From Nannochloris sp. 'desiccata' (lineage: Eukaryota; Chlorophyta; Trebouxiophyceae; Chlorellales; Chlorellaceae), in assembly GCA_019044685.2 (NCBI GenBank), contig JAGTXX020000003.1, positions 124,001 to 188,000 on the forward strand: a stretch of 64,000 bases of DNA. Reading direction: 5' to 3'. The position numbers and the translations under genes were made by a program. Below, piece after piece: positions 10,875 to 21,954 of the stretch. A model generated the notes under the pieces. The model was not told where the DNA came from. It searched no databases and was given only the letters and a program-made list of their open reading frames with translations. Each line of letters begins with the position of its first letter. The stretch's first letter is position 1.

Positions 10875-12050
10875 ATGGTGGCAACTGGCGCATCCAGCAT
10901 GAGCCCAAGTAAGCTCAGTGCAGCTCCCAGCAATCACCGCCAAGAAGATTTCCCCGGCTTTGATCGACAGCCCACTGAAGAGCCTGCCTTCACTGTTGGC
11001 CAGCTCCGCCGCGCCATTCCTGCACACTGCTTTAAAAGATCCACCCTACGCTCCTCTCTCTACCTCATCGCGGATCTTATATTAATATCTCTAATGTATT
11101 TCGCCTCTACATTTATCGACAGCACCCCTATTCCCACTGCATTTCGCTGGGGTTTATGGGCGACCTACTGGTACTTTCAAGGTGCAGTTGCTACGGGTGT
11201 GTGGGTTATAGGCCATGAATGCGGTCATCAAGCCTTTTCTGAATCACAGACTATCAACGATGGCGTCGGTCTTATCATACATTCATTGCTCCTTGTGCCC
11301 TACTATTCGTGGAAGCATAGTCACCGTCGCCATCATTCCAATACAAATAGTATTGCTAAAGACGAAGTCTTTGTTCCGGAAAATAGGCCCCTACCAACAG
11401 AGGAACCTGAAATTTTTGAACAAAATGGCGTAATTAGACTTTTCCGATTGCTAATCTCTTTGACTCTCGGTTGGCCTCTGTACTTATTTTTCAATATAGC
11501 CTCCCGTCCTTACCCTAACAACAAATGGACGAGTCATTTTGATCCTTGGAGCCCTATTTTCTCCAAAAGAGAACGTGTAGAAGTCGCTATAAGCGATGCC
11601 GCTCTCATTGCGGTCATGTACGGCCTCACCGCTGCTGGCAATACATGGGGTTGGGCATGGCTAATCAAAAGCTATGGTATTCCCTATCTAATTGTCAATT
11701 TTTGGCTGGTAACTATTACAATGCTGCAGCACACACACCCTTCTTTGCCCCACTACAACGACAAAGAATGGAACTGGCTTCGAGGTGCATTAGCTACTGT
11801 CGATCGAGATTATGGCTGGTTTCTGAACACCGTGCAACATCACATCCAAGATACACATGTAGCACATCATCTGTTCTCCCAAATGCCACATTACCATGCG
11901 CAAGAAGCGACCAAGGCTTTAAAAGAGGTGCTTGGAGAGTATTACCAGAAAGATGAGAGGCCTGTGTTGACTGCATTATGGGAAGCTCAAGCATGTCGGT
12001 ATGTGGCACCTGATGTACTCGGAACTGGTATTTTGTGGCAGAGGAAATAA
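10875..12050 (+). CDS. FAD2: Omega-6 (delta-12) fatty acid desaturase, ER type
   Basis: 391 residues, the usual FAD2 length, in one coding exon. It converts oleate to linoleate on ER phosphatidylcholine using cytochrome b5. All three histidine boxes are intact: HECGHQ (114-119), HRRHH (150-154) and HVAHH (328-332). The surrounding text (VGLIIHSLLLVPYYSWK, SNTNSIAKDEVFVP) is FAD2-like rather than plastid FAD6-like. Four hydrophobic spans fit the family topology. There is no plastid transit peptide and the C-terminus is ILWQRK. The start at 10875 is the first ATG after the proposed 5'UTR intron acceptor. No TGTAA lies close to the stop; the nearest is about 350 nt downstream. Confidence 0.95.
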   Translation: MVATGASSMSPSKLSAAPSNHRQEDFPGFDRQPTEEPAFTVGQLRRAIPAHCFKRSTLRSSLYLIADLILISLMYFASTFIDSTPIPTAFRWGLWATYWYFQGAVATGVWVIGHECGHQAFSESQTINDGVGLIIHSLLLVPYYSWKHSHRRHHSNTNSIAKDEVFVPENRPLPTEEPEIFEQNGVIRLFRLLISLTLGWPLYLFFNIASRPYPNNKWTSHFDPWSPIFSKRERVEVAISDAALIAVMYGLTAAGNTWGWAWLIKSYGIPYLIVNFWLVTITMLQHTHPSLPHYNDKEWNWLRGALATVDRDYGWFLNTVQHHIQDTHVAHHLFSQMPHYHAQEATKALKEVLGEYYQKDERPVLTALWEAQACRYVAPDVLGTGILWQRK

Positions 12051-12476
12051 TTAATAATTTGATAAACTTTTACCTTTATGTCTTTTAGAAAAGTAATTAG
12101 CATTGCTAGTTATTTGAAAACAATAATTAGATGTGTTCATTTTCTCTTTGTTCTTGCTTTTTCTTAATTTTTTTTTCCTGAAATAAACGTCTCCTCTGAT
12201 TCTTTTTTTATTCTTCATTCATCCATTTTTTTAATTCATTTGAATTGATTTGTCGGTATACTACTTGGCTTTCTCTTCTACCCTCTTATTGCATTGTTTT
12301 TGCTTCATTTTTGTTGACATAGTCATACATAGAAATTTGGTTTGGAGCCGCATAAGTACAGCAGCGGCAGATGGGCACAGCATGCTGAACACCACTTTTT
12401 GTGTAAATTTAGGCCTCTAATTTCAGCTAATTAGTTCTTAAATAAACTAATAGACATAGACGTGCTCCTGGAAGCG
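12051..12476. other. Gene-free stretch between FAD2 and PET117
   Basis: AT-rich and T-rich 3' region of FAD2 followed by the PET117 upstream region. No reading frame or RNA was recognised. TGTAA occurs near 12401. Confidence 0.6.
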
Positions 12477-12735
12477 ATGGCTAGCCTGTCATCAGGCAAG
12501 GCTGCTTTCTGGGTGGTCACTGGCATAACTGCAATCGGAATCGCATATATTCACCACGGACAGAAAGTAGAGCGTGAGGTACGTAGCTAATAAACCAAGA
12601 AAAAATTTAGAAATACAAAGATTAACTTGTAGCAAATGATTATTGCAGAATTTGCACCAAGGCGTTGTTCGTGATCGCGAGCTATATAGACTAAAAAAGC
12701 TAGAAATGGAAGCTCGAGATAGGAATAAAACATGA
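12477..12735 (+). CDS. PET117: PET117-like cytochrome c oxidase assembly factor (two exons)
   Basis: Exons 12477-12578 and 12649-12735 flank a 70 nt intron (GAG|GTACGT ... TTATTGCAG|AAT, phase 0). They encode 62 residues: a short N-terminus, one membrane span (FWVVTGITAIGIAYI), then QKVERE|NLHQGVVRDREL and a basic helix. The pattern small protein, single span, Q-x-x-x-RE-x-x-HxGVxRD matches the PET117 family (about 60-80 residues). In yeast and human, PET117 sits in the mitochondrial inner membrane and works with COX15 in heme a delivery to complex IV. Each exon alone is too short to be called by length. Convergent with BRCA2. Confidence 0.8.
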
Positions 12736-12865
12736 ATTGACTGCATAAACACATTCTAGACATCTGATATTACATATGTATTAACTGATATACAAATAAA
12801 ATTACCTGCAAGGTATTGACATTCGATTTCCATTCATTTCCCGTCTGTATAAAATTTTATTGCTA

Positions 12866-15800
12866 TTACCCTTTAAGAAGTGCTTCCACGCGTACCTGTA
12901 AAGCTGTAATTGTTTCCGGGTTATCCTTAGCCCATGATACTACATCATTTACTACAGGACCTCTTCCATGACCTACTCTTCTAGTAGAATGTCTCTCGCC
13001 GTCTGCACCGCCCATGCTGCTGCTATGAACCACAACTGCAGAATGCTTTCCTCCTGCAGCTCTCCACATCCTCGACCCTTCATCCCTACTAGTAAGCTCC
13101 AAATCGTGCAAAGACACGACAGTTCCCACTTCTCCAGGCTCTAGCCATGAGACAGCATCTTGGGGACCTACCAGCTGAACCGCTAACAGCCACTGTTCAT
13201 TCATCATACCAGCAGTCTTGTCCTCTCCGTCTAGTCCATCTGCTGCTGCTATGTGTAACGATGCATCAGCAAAAAATATCCATTGATAGTGGGAATACAC
13301 ACGATTATTCAAATTTTGATACACAGGGCCTGCATTAAGGACCACACCTGTGAAATCAAAAAGGGCCCCTGCTCTCTGACTTTCAAAAGCCGCAGCTGCT
13401 GCGACAGCTCCCATCCCAGCTAATGTCGGCTCAGCACGAGGCATCGCTTGGCCTGCAAGCGTTTTTGGTAATTGTGCTAACGAACAGGCGACTTTACGCC
13501 AATGGCAAGATCGAGGAGGGGCTTCTAACTGGAGAACAGAATCAGGCAGCAGCAAGGGCGATTGAATGCCCCCTGCTGCGCCAGCTGCTCCTGCACCACC
13601 ACCAATAAGTCTGCTTTTATTGTTATTACTGCGAGGTTCTAAACCCATCACTGCAAAGACCTCCCCTTCTTTAAGAGAGGTAGAAAACTCTTCCGGGGGT
13701 CTCCACACAGTGACCAAAGCAGCGGCTGGATTTCTCTTCACTAATGCAAGATCTCTTCCTTTCCCAATTCCTTCATGGGTGACTTCTCCTACAAGCAGCA
13801 TCGCTGCTTCAGTACTTCCCGCATTACGTGCAGCAGGGAGATCAGCTGCCAAGGCAGCTTCGGTCGCACGATGAGTTTCTTCCTCGAGCTCAGCATGCCT
13901 AGCAGCAGTGTAGCGCTCTAATGCAGTGCGATCTTTGCTGTTTAGAGAAGTAATGAAATCACCTTTACCTTGGCTACCAGCAGTACCACCTCCAGGATAA
14001 TCACCACCAAGCATAGCACCACCATTATTAACCACTACAGTAGCATACCATCTGTCGAGCTGAGTCATCATCCCGTCAGATTTACCTTGTATTAACCATT
14101 CTTTACATCTCGCAAGCTCTTGTTTTTGCACCTGAGCAGCAGCATTGGCACGTGCTTTGCTTAATTCTGCTTGGAGAGTGCGTTCTGCAGCAGCTTGTGC
14201 TCGAGGGGTTTGGAAAGTAGCTACTCCAGAGGGGAGTTTAGTCCATAATAGGCGAGGATACCTACGAAGAATGACTACCAAAGTTTGTGGAATAGTGCCA
14301 CCCGAAGCATGCACAGCAGCTAAAGAAAGATACGTTGTACGATATGCCTGCCTGCCCAATTTTGTACTATCAGGAACAGGGTGAACGCCATTTGCATGAA
14401 GACGGAGTCGTGCTGAGCGTGCTGCGGTCAAAGGCTCAGCAGGCCCGCCAGGAGCGAGGAGCTCAGCCCCCATGATTCGAATTTTTGACCCGGGGCAGAT
14501 CTTTCCAGATTGGATAAGGGTGGTAAGGATAGGGTCACATTGGGCCATGATCCAGTACCATCCATCAGTAAGCTCAAGCATTCTTGTCGGTGTAGTTGCA
14601 GTTGTTGTGGTGGGTATCCCTCTACCAGCACCACCACCACCACCACCACTGGTAGTCTTTGTAGTCGTAGCAGCACCGTTTTCAGTTGTAATATTTCTTA
14701 TTGATGCGACCATGTAGACAGCTAACGCAGCTGCAGATTCATCTTGGTTGAACACCGCCTTCAACAGAGGTCGATGCCCTCTATTAAATTCCCTTTCGTA
14801 CCTCAACTTGAGTTCATCTTCAGCTACAGTTGAAGTCAGAATCTGCCCAGCAGAACACGCACCAGTTGCAAACTCAGCGCGTGCGAGTTTCCATACAACC
14901 CATCTATATGCATTTTGGACCCATTCTTCAGTTGCGTAGTGTTTATTGGCACCAGCAGTGAGGAGGTATTGATGAAAGATCTGCCATCCAAGACTGCGAC
15001 CATCTGGTTCCTTGAAGACGTAGTCGGCAGCAGCCAGACTATCCAGTGGTAAATAGTCAGGCCATCTAGAAATAGAAGAAGAAGAACTAGTATTAAGGGG
15101 CATGTGTGTAGAGTCTAATGGTCCACCAGGGTACCCTCCAAGGGGCCCGCCCAGAGCGCCATTGAGGAGTTGAGCTCGAGCAGTTTTCAGGGCAGAGGAT
15201 TTCAAATCGTGCAAAGGTGTTGACGATTTATGACTCGTGGTAGGAACAGTAATGGCGTAAGGGGTAACTTCATGTGTACTATCATTATTCGCCACAGCGG
15301 TACCCGTACCCGTACCCGTTACAGGAGTAGCAAAAGGTTTTTTTGTTGTTGATGGTGCTGTACATGGTGCAGCAGCAGGTCGAGGCGTGTTGAATTTGCC
15401 TCTACCTTTACGCTGAGCAGTATATTGCTGTTTAGTTACTCCGGCGCTGGTGAGATGTGCAGCCGCTGCGTGGCCGTTTGGTCCCAGACGGCTTGGTCTT
15501 CTTGCAGGCACTGCTGCTGCTATTTCTGTTGCTGTTGCAGTGCGCATGGTAGTAGTTTGAGCACGAATCGGAGTAATGAGTAATGCAGTAGTACTACCGG
15601 CAGCACCATGATTACAATCATCATCCTTATCTTCCAAGAGACGTTTTGCAGCAGCAAGTTGTTCTGCTGGAATTTCTACTTTCTTCCCTAGTCCAGTTGA
15701 GAACCCACCGCCTCCACCTAGAGTACGTTTATTTTCTTGTTTGTTTGGCTTATCATTGCTATTTTCCTCCTTTTTCTCTTCTGTCTCGGGCACGCCTTTA

Positions 15801-17378
15801 TCTAAATTTTCTGTTTCTTCTTTTTCCTTGTCGGGGCTATCAAATAGACGTTGTGCAGCTGCCAGAGCCACTGCATCGACAGTCACGGCTTTACCAAAGC
15901 CATTCAAAAACCCGACACATGCTCGCGGGGGAATACTTGACTCTGCCTCTGGACTTCGACTTCGTTTCCGTTCTCTACCTCGAGGACTGCTGTCGCTGGC
16001 GTCCCCACTAGGAGCGGAGGTTGCCTTTTGGTTTTCTTTTTCTATTTCTTTCTTCGCAGCCATAGCAGCAGCTTCTAATGCACTCAGCTGATCTGCCATA
16101 TCATCAGTAAGAATCTCCGTAGAAGGACTTAATCGAGCTGGGAAAGGAGGGTTAGGCTGCTTACTACTGAAATTAGTATCTTGAACGCCTGCTGCAGGCT
16201 GAAAACCAAGAGGCAATGCTGCAGGTCCAGGTCCAGGTCCATTACCAGTCTCTTTTTCATTACCTTTGCCATATAAAATACTACTAAGTTCTTCTTGCAA
16301 TGCTGATACCTTCAATATTCGCGCTTCTTTTTCTTGAGGATTCAGCTTGAAAGAGCCACCACCACCACCACCACCACCGCCACCACGGCGGGGAGGTTGT
16401 AGTTGAGCCGCAGCAGGGGCACCTGGCCGAGCTGCGCTAGGGAGGGGTGCAGGTAAATTATTATTTTCTTTATACGTAATCTGCTGCTGCTGCTGTTCTT
16501 GTTGTTGTTGTTGAGAATGAAATTGTCTAAGAGGTATCAATTGTAGACCACCACCACCACCGCCATTCATTGCAGGCGACGGTAGACCTGCTGCCCATGC
16601 TTGACTCGGATCTACATTCTTTCCTTTTTGCTGCGTTGCTGGTGAAATTTGGGTCGCTGTAAAGTAATCAAAACCAACACTAAGAGCTGCCTCACCGCTG
16701 CCGCCGCCGGCATTGGCACCAACGAGAGGGGCTTGGGCTTGAGGTTGAAAAGCCGGTCCAGCAGCAGCACGTGTTTGGATTTCAATCTCAAAACCTGGAG
16801 GAATACCTTGTACTGATTCTTTCTTTTCAGGGGGGGGTGTAGGCTGGACATGAGAATGTAATAGCTGCAGCTTTTCGGGAGAAGGAGCGACAGTTTCCTC
16901 GACAGCGAGGCCTCCTTGTAGTAGAGGTACCACAGAGGTCTCCTCAGTGCTTGTTGCTACAGCTGTAGGGGTTGGTACGTCATCTTGTTGATCTGGAGCT
17001 GCTGTGTCTAGAGGAGGCAGCATTTTTTCTATAGAAGCCAGCGGAGCGTCTGCTGGTCCATTGCTGTTGTGGGGTTCGAGCAGTGCGGGAGGAGGAGGGT
17101 CAACGTCTAGCAGCTCTGCAGAGTTGATATGAATAACGTACACAGGTTAGGGGCCACTCAAGAGTATAAAGCTGTGTGATCACTTATTCAATTAATTTTA
17201 TCGCACCTGGCTTTATGTTTTTCAAACTAGGATCACCTTCGATCGCAGCTGAAAATAAAAGTGTGGCCGGAGGGAAGTTGATTTGCTGGCTTGATTCGCC
17301 AGTAAATTCTTCTGTCTCCGCAGGAACAAAATCCCAGCGCAGTCCAGAACTGCAAACGTCTGCAACACGCACTTTCAT
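12866..17378 (-). CDS. BRCA2: BRCA2 homologue (two exons)
   Basis: Exon 1 is 17207-17378 and exon 2 is 12866-17115. The 91 nt intron has donor CCAG|GTGCGA and acceptor CTCTGCAG|, phase 1; 1473 residues. Exon 1 contains SSGLRWDFV, resembling the N-terminal SSG-x-x-FRWEV of plant BRCA2. Two RAD51-binding BRC repeats are visible: GFLNGFGKAVTVDAVALAA (about 455-480) and GFSTGLGKKVEIPAEQLAA (about 525-550). The DNA-binding core follows: a helical domain with WVQNAYRWVVWKLARAEF (about 780) and LRYEREFNRGHR, OB1 with LELTDGWYWIMA (about 900), and later OB folds with DFTGVVLNAGPVY. It loads RAD51 on RPA-coated ssDNA in homologous recombination. Long Gly, Pro, Gln and Thr runs separate the domains. 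Minus-strand TGTAA lies at 12770-12774, 92 nt past the stop. Confidence 0.93.
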
Positions 17379-17641
17379 TGTTCAATAAATTCAAAATAAA
17401 TTGAAGCTGATCAAAGTATTTTATGACACAGTGTAAGAATGCTCTCTCATACTGGTAGCTACCTATTGCGTGAAAGATTAAGGCAATTAGAGTGGTATAT
17501 TCTTGCGAAAATATGATAAGTCTTGTAGAGAAAAGTCTGCTGCTGTGCCCGACACGGCGGTGGGAGTTGAGAAGCTATCAAGATATAAATGTGCATCATT
17601 CAATAAATTTGCCTATTGCAAATATTCATATAAATAGAAAA

Positions 17642-18313
17642 ATGACTTCTCCGGCGGGTACTTATACCCGTAGAATGTCTAAGTCACGCCTTTCATCGTA
17701 TGCTGAGTCCAACTCATCTCCAACTGCCACCCAAAATATGGCCCAAGAATCTCCAATTACTAAGATCTCAGAGAAGCAATCTAGAGATATAACTCCTGTA
17801 AATCGTCAAACCTCTCTCATTCCAGCATATAGATATGATGATACTATTGATGATTTGGAGCTTGAAAATCTTCTTGGGACACCATATACGTGCGAGATGG
17901 CCCAAGCAAAGAAGAGAATGGCAAAGAAGAAACGCAATAAAATTAACCGTGCAGCTAAGAAAGTATTACAGCTTCAAGAAGAAGAAGAAGGAGACTTCTT
18001 TACCCCAACCTCAACCGCTGCATCACCGCCATTGCCAACCGCTGCCGAAAAACAAAATGCACTCTCTGTCGAAAAAGATGACGATAGCAGTGAAATCACA
18101 GCTTCCATGGAGGCCATGTCTCTAGGCAAGCCTTCATCTCCAACTGATGACACCAATGTTACTAGCAACAAAATCGATAATTCTCAAGAGGACTCTTCTG
18201 GACTTCTCGGAGGCATTACTGGCTCCCACATCCGTTTTAGCCCAAGGAATAAGATGTACCTGCGTGGGGTACCTCAACCCACAGGAACACATACAACCTT
18301 TGAAGAGGAGTAG
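17642..18313 (+). CDS. Unknown Ser/Thr- and charge-rich protein, head to head with BRCA2
   Basis: 223 residues from the ATG at 17642; an in-frame ATG at 17513 is an alternative, and the frame is open to 17492. The protein is hydrophilic with no membrane span. It has a basic Ser-rich N-terminus (TRRMSKSRLSSY), a short conserved-looking acidic helix DDTIDDLELENLLGTPY, a strongly basic helix (AKKRMAKKKRNKINRAAKK, a likely NLS), a Glu run, then a Ser/Asp-rich region. The C-terminal IRFSPRNKMYLRGVPQPTG is probably the most constrained segment. No family was recognised. It shares a 263 bp divergent promoter region with BRCA2. Confidence 0.65.
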   Translation: MTSPAGTYTRRMSKSRLSSYAESNSSPTATQNMAQESPITKISEKQSRDITPVNRQTSLIPAYRYDDTIDDLELENLLGTPYTCEMAQAKKRMAKKKRNKINRAAKKVLQLQEEEEGDFFTPTSTAASPPLPTAAEKQNALSVEKDDDSSEITASMEAMSLGKPSSPTDDTNVTSNKIDNSQEDSSGLLGGITGSHIRFSPRNKMYLRGVPQPTGTHTTFEEE

Positions 18314-18388
18314 AAATATCTTTAAAATACAACTGCCCCTTTTTGATGATACCTTTTCTAATTATTTATTTACTTTCAACTCGGAGGA

Positions 18389-18404
18389 ATTGTAAAATTA
18401 CAAT
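18389..18404. terminator. Probable shared bidirectional poly(A) signal
   Basis: ATTGTAA-AA-TTACAAT: inverted 7 bp arms that place a TGTAA signal on each strand (plus 18391-18395, minus 18398-18402). It lies 78 nt past the plus-strand stop at 18313 and 70 nt past the minus-strand VPS50 stop at 18472. TGTAA is the known poly(A) signal of chlorophyte algae. Confidence 0.6.
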
Positions 18405-18471
18405 ACAATAGAGACCTTATTCTTATTCTTCTACATCTATCATGTTTATTATTCAGCTAAACACAGCATAA

Positions 18472-21400
18472 TTAAGACACAGGAGCCTTGCCAGCACCCT
18501 CACTACCGCCTTTTATTTTGTTTTGAGATACCGCAACCAACCCGGCTTCCACCTGCATCATCGCTGCCTGCAGATCTTTCTTTTTCAACCCACTACTCTC
18601 TCCTATACACTGCGCCAACGCCAGCACTTGATTATCAGAATATCCTGGGTGCAGTTCTGCCCAGGCAGCCAATTCTGGTAGCGGTACATAAAATGCCTTT
18701 ATGTAATCATCTGCCTTGCGAAGTACATCCCAGTACCCACGAGGTAGTGCATGTCGTACTGCCTGGAGATCTGCAGACATGGCAGAACGACCTTCTAACG
18801 TGCATTTCTTGACACGGGAGAACCCGTCGAGAAGAGCATCAGCGAGGAGTCGCGTTGCATGTTGCCACAACTCGTTTGAGACGACGGTCTCTGAGGGCGA
18901 CGTCGGCGAGGTTGCTCGTGTCGTCGTTGTAGACGATGCTCTTTCTGGACTACTATTTTGACTAGATGCAGCCATTGTTGGAACTGTAGACATCATCATG
19001 CCTTCTGCTTGATTTAATTGAGCTCCAAATAATTCAAGCTGTCGTGTCAACTGCTTCGCCCACGGTGCCGCCTCAGCCGGTGGTTCTGCCGCTTGATACT
19101 CACTACCACCAGCAGCGCCCACAGCTTCAGGAACCCAATAGAGTGGTAACATCAATCGACAGCCATGTACCATAATGGAATCGTAGAGATCTTGAGATGC
19201 GCCCAGAATGCGTCCGCAATACATAGACACTGTGATCTTGTCATCCTTGGGAAGGAAAGATTCTAGGTAGCTTGTGGTCTTGGGATTGGACAGGTGTCGG
19301 GAAATACAAATGAGAGACTCGCCAGCTGTGTGGCGTTCTAAAAGACCGTATAGATTGCCTGAATGAGCTATGGAAGAGGGAGCAGAGCTTGCTGTTGCTG
19401 CTGTAGCGGAGGGTGAAGCAGAGGCTGCTCGGTGGTGGTGGGCTGTCCCAGGCTTCACGTGGTGTTGAGGTCCGGAGCTGGTTGCCCCCATCGTCTTCAT
19501 CTCAGTTGATGACCCTGGTGATAATGCTGGATGTGGCGCACTAGATACCGGTCCAGAAGCAGAAGAGGACGACGCAGTTCGAGCATTCTCTTGCAGATTA
19601 GGTGCCAGTGCTCGTGCCAATTTGCTTCCCACTTTACCACCCGCCGCCAAGACGGCTCGGTGCTTGGACATGGAACCGAGGGCAATGTGTTGTAGCGTAG
19701 TACGTAGCCTAGGAGTTAAATATTCACTAGTACCCTCTGTTAAGTTATGTATACTCGTAGAACCATTAGAAGCAGTGTAATTACTACTACTAAGACTGAT
19801 CCCACCACCACCACCGCCACCGCCGCCACCAAGCAACAAAGCGCCCTCACCAAAATCTAGATAGACATGAAGTAAATACAAATCTAGTAACTCCATCATT
19901 CCATTAAATATACTATTTGATGATTCTGGCAGTGTGTTCATTAAGCCAACGTAGTCTCTCAACCATTTAGCCATTCTCCACGAAGAGTTTGTGACAGTTA
20001 TCTCTTCTAGGTGGTGGTGGTGGTGCTGCTGCTGCTGGGGTGGCGCAAGTGGTGGAGAAGAAGAAGTGGTAGTAGCAGTATTCGTGGGGGTAGAAAGAGA
20101 CGTGAGAGGAATGTCATAATTGGTTTCTGAAAAAAGTCCGTTGTCATCCTCTTTGCCAATACCACTCCCGCCACCAATCTCTAAAGTGGTAGTAGTAGTA
20201 TCAGACTGACTATTTCCTAAGAAAGAGCGAGTCGTATACCACGGATTACCTTTCATAACCAACGTGCTAAACTCCGGTAACGTTGAGGAAAGATTTGAAG
20301 GTGAAGAAGAAAAAGAAGGAACGTCAGGGTCATGCCTAGAAAAATCCACCACTTTTTGATGGTTAAACAAAGGTGGCAGTTCTGTAATAGGTAACCGTTT
20401 CCACATTTCCTTATTCAACATTGAATTCAATGCTTCTATGTTGGATTCGTGATAACTCTTAAGATACGTCCCTGCTTGTCGGTGCAACACCGCTCTTAGC
20501 GCTGTAGCTTCACCGGCAGAAAACGACTCTCCTGCCTCAATAAGCCGCTGTGTCCATGCCACAACATGCATAAAATGCTCTCCTTCTACTGCAGCTGGGG
20601 CAGATATCAGCGTGCCTAGAGCTCGAGAACATTCATCCCAAAGAACTCGACGACTGCTAGAGAGACCGGAGGAAATGGAAGCATATACAAAGTCGATTTG
20701 CTCTTTTAGAGCAAAGGTGGCATCATCGTCATTATCAGGCTCACTGCGTGCTGTTCCGTTGTTGTTTAAAGGAGGAGCAGGAGTATCAAGTTTTTCATTC
20801 GATGCTTCCTCCTCTCTGCTATGATGACCACTGGGGATGGCGGTACCATTCTCACTGCCACCTAAATTATCAGTAGCATGGCAACGTAGCATGGCATAGT
20901 GGGCAGCTAATAAATCCCAAAAGACCATCATAACTCTCGCTAAACACGTTCTAAACAAATCAGAAGGCAACAACGCAACCAAGGCTGGCAAAGTATCCGC
21001 CTCTGCTGCTTTTTCCTCTAAACCAGCTCTTGCTAAAAGCACTCCTCTCAGCACCTTCTGTGCAGCAGCACCTGGCGCAGCAGAAAATGCAGCACGGACA
21101 TCGCCACCAGGATCAATTTCGATCGAAAAATTACTGCTCGAAGCCAACAAAGCATACCCTTGAAGTACTTTATCAAACGCTTGGGGCTGAAAATCGCTGG
21201 TCAATGCGGCTACCGTCACTTTAATTTGACTGTACGAATCTTCTATACCAGCACACGCTTTGATTTGTAACTCATTTGCCAATTCGAGATCTGGGCCTAG
21301 TGATTCAGCAGCTTCTGCTAGCTGTTCACTCAACCAAAGGCCACTACAAAAATCACCCTCAGAGAGTGTTGTAGATAATTGTCCAGCTATTTCTCTCGCA

Positions 21401-21954
21401 CGTCGTAATCTTAATAAAATATCTAACAGTTCAGTAAGACCGCGTTTTCTTTGTGTATTCCGCCACACGCCAATTCCACGTTGTACTTCTGCTGCAGCGA
21501 CAGAAAGCCCTTCACGAGAAATTTTTGATTTTAGAGCGGCTGCTTCTAGCAATTCTACTGTGCCGATGACTTCATCTACACCCGCTGCAAAGGCGTCGTA
21601 ATTGCGTAGAATATGATGGGAGAGCTTTTCACTGACTGCCTCTAAAGCTACGGTGCGATCTTCTGCTGCTGCTTCGAGCTCCGTAGCGGTGACAGCAAGA
21701 GGAAGGCAGGCCAGTTCGAAATCCAAACAATCACCATCTTTTTGGAAATAAACGTCAGCTAGAGTGTTTAGAAGCCCTTCACGGTCCTCAGACGTGCGTG
21801 TATCCAAGGAAACACCAGGTGGGAGAGAAGAAGAAGGAGGGGCGGGGGACGCCTTTCGTGTTGAGGTAGAGCCTGCTCCTGAAGTTCGGTGAGAACGTGT
21901 TAAGCGCAAGTTTTCAGTGATCTTTGCTAAAAACCCTGGAGAGGACTCAGACAT
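18472..21954 (-). CDS. VPS50: VPS50/syndetin, EARP tethering complex subunit
   Basis: 1160 residues in one exon. The N-terminal region (about 60-330) is the Vps54_N/DUF2450 domain, including ADVYFQKDGDCLDFELACLP and HILRNYDAFAAGVDEVIGTV. The C-terminal region (about 1000-1140) is the syndetin-C/DUF2451 domain with LLADALLDGFSRVKKCTLEG and the ADDYIKAFYVPLPEL segment. With VPS51-53 the family forms EARP, which tethers vesicles in endosomal recycling. The middle is interrupted by long low-complexity inserts: poly-Gly (about 19803-19835), poly-Gln/His (about 20009-20036) and Ser/Thr/Ala runs. The start at 21954 fits the divergent arrangement with the next gene. Confidence 0.9.
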   Translation of the reverse strand: MSESSPGFLAKITENLRLTRSHRTSGAGSTSTRKASPAPPSSSLPPGVSLDTRTSEDREGLLNTLADVYFQKDGDCLDFELACLPLAVTATELEAAAEDRTVALEAVSEKLSHHILRNYDAFAAGVDEVIGTVELLEAAALKSKISREGLSVAAAEVQRGIGVWRNTQRKRGLTELLDILLRLRRAREIAGQLSTTLSEGDFCSGLWLSEQLAEAAESLGPDLELANELQIKACAGIEDSYSQIKVTVAALTSDFQPQAFDKVLQGYALLASSSNFSIEIDPGGDVRAAFSAAPGAAAQKVLRGVLLARAGLEEKAAEADTLPALVALLPSDLFRTCLARVMMVFWDLLAAHYAMLRCHATDNLGGSENGTAIPSGHHSREEEASNEKLDTPAPPLNNNGTARSEPDNDDDATFALKEQIDFVYASISSGLSSSRRVLWDECSRALGTLISAPAAVEGEHFMHVVAWTQRLIEAGESFSAGEATALRAVLHRQAGTYLKSYHESNIEALNSMLNKEMWKRLPITELPPLFNHQKVVDFSRHDPDVPSFSSSPSNLSSTLPEFSTLVMKGNPWYTTRSFLGNSQSDTTTTTLEIGGGSGIGKEDDNGLFSETNYDIPLTSLSTPTNTATTTSSSPPLAPPQQQQHHHHHLEEITVTNSSWRMAKWLRDYVGLMNTLPESSNSIFNGMMELLDLYLLHVYLDFGEGALLLGGGGGGGGGGISLSSSNYTASNGSTSIHNLTEGTSEYLTPRLRTTLQHIALGSMSKHRAVLAAGGKVGSKLARALAPNLQENARTASSSSASGPVSSAPHPALSPGSSTEMKTMGATSSGPQHHVKPGTAHHHRAASASPSATAATASSAPSSIAHSGNLYGLLERHTAGESLICISRHLSNPKTTSYLESFLPKDDKITVSMYCGRILGASQDLYDSIMVHGCRLMLPLYWVPEAVGAAGGSEYQAAEPPAEAAPWAKQLTRQLELFGAQLNQAEGMMMSTVPTMAASSQNSSPERASSTTTTRATSPTSPSETVVSNELWQHATRLLADALLDGFSRVKKCTLEGRSAMSADLQAVRHALPRGYWDVLRKADDYIKAFYVPLPELAAWAELHPGYSDNQVLALAQCIGESSGLKKKDLQAAMMQVEAGLVAVSQNKIKGGSEGAGKAPVS

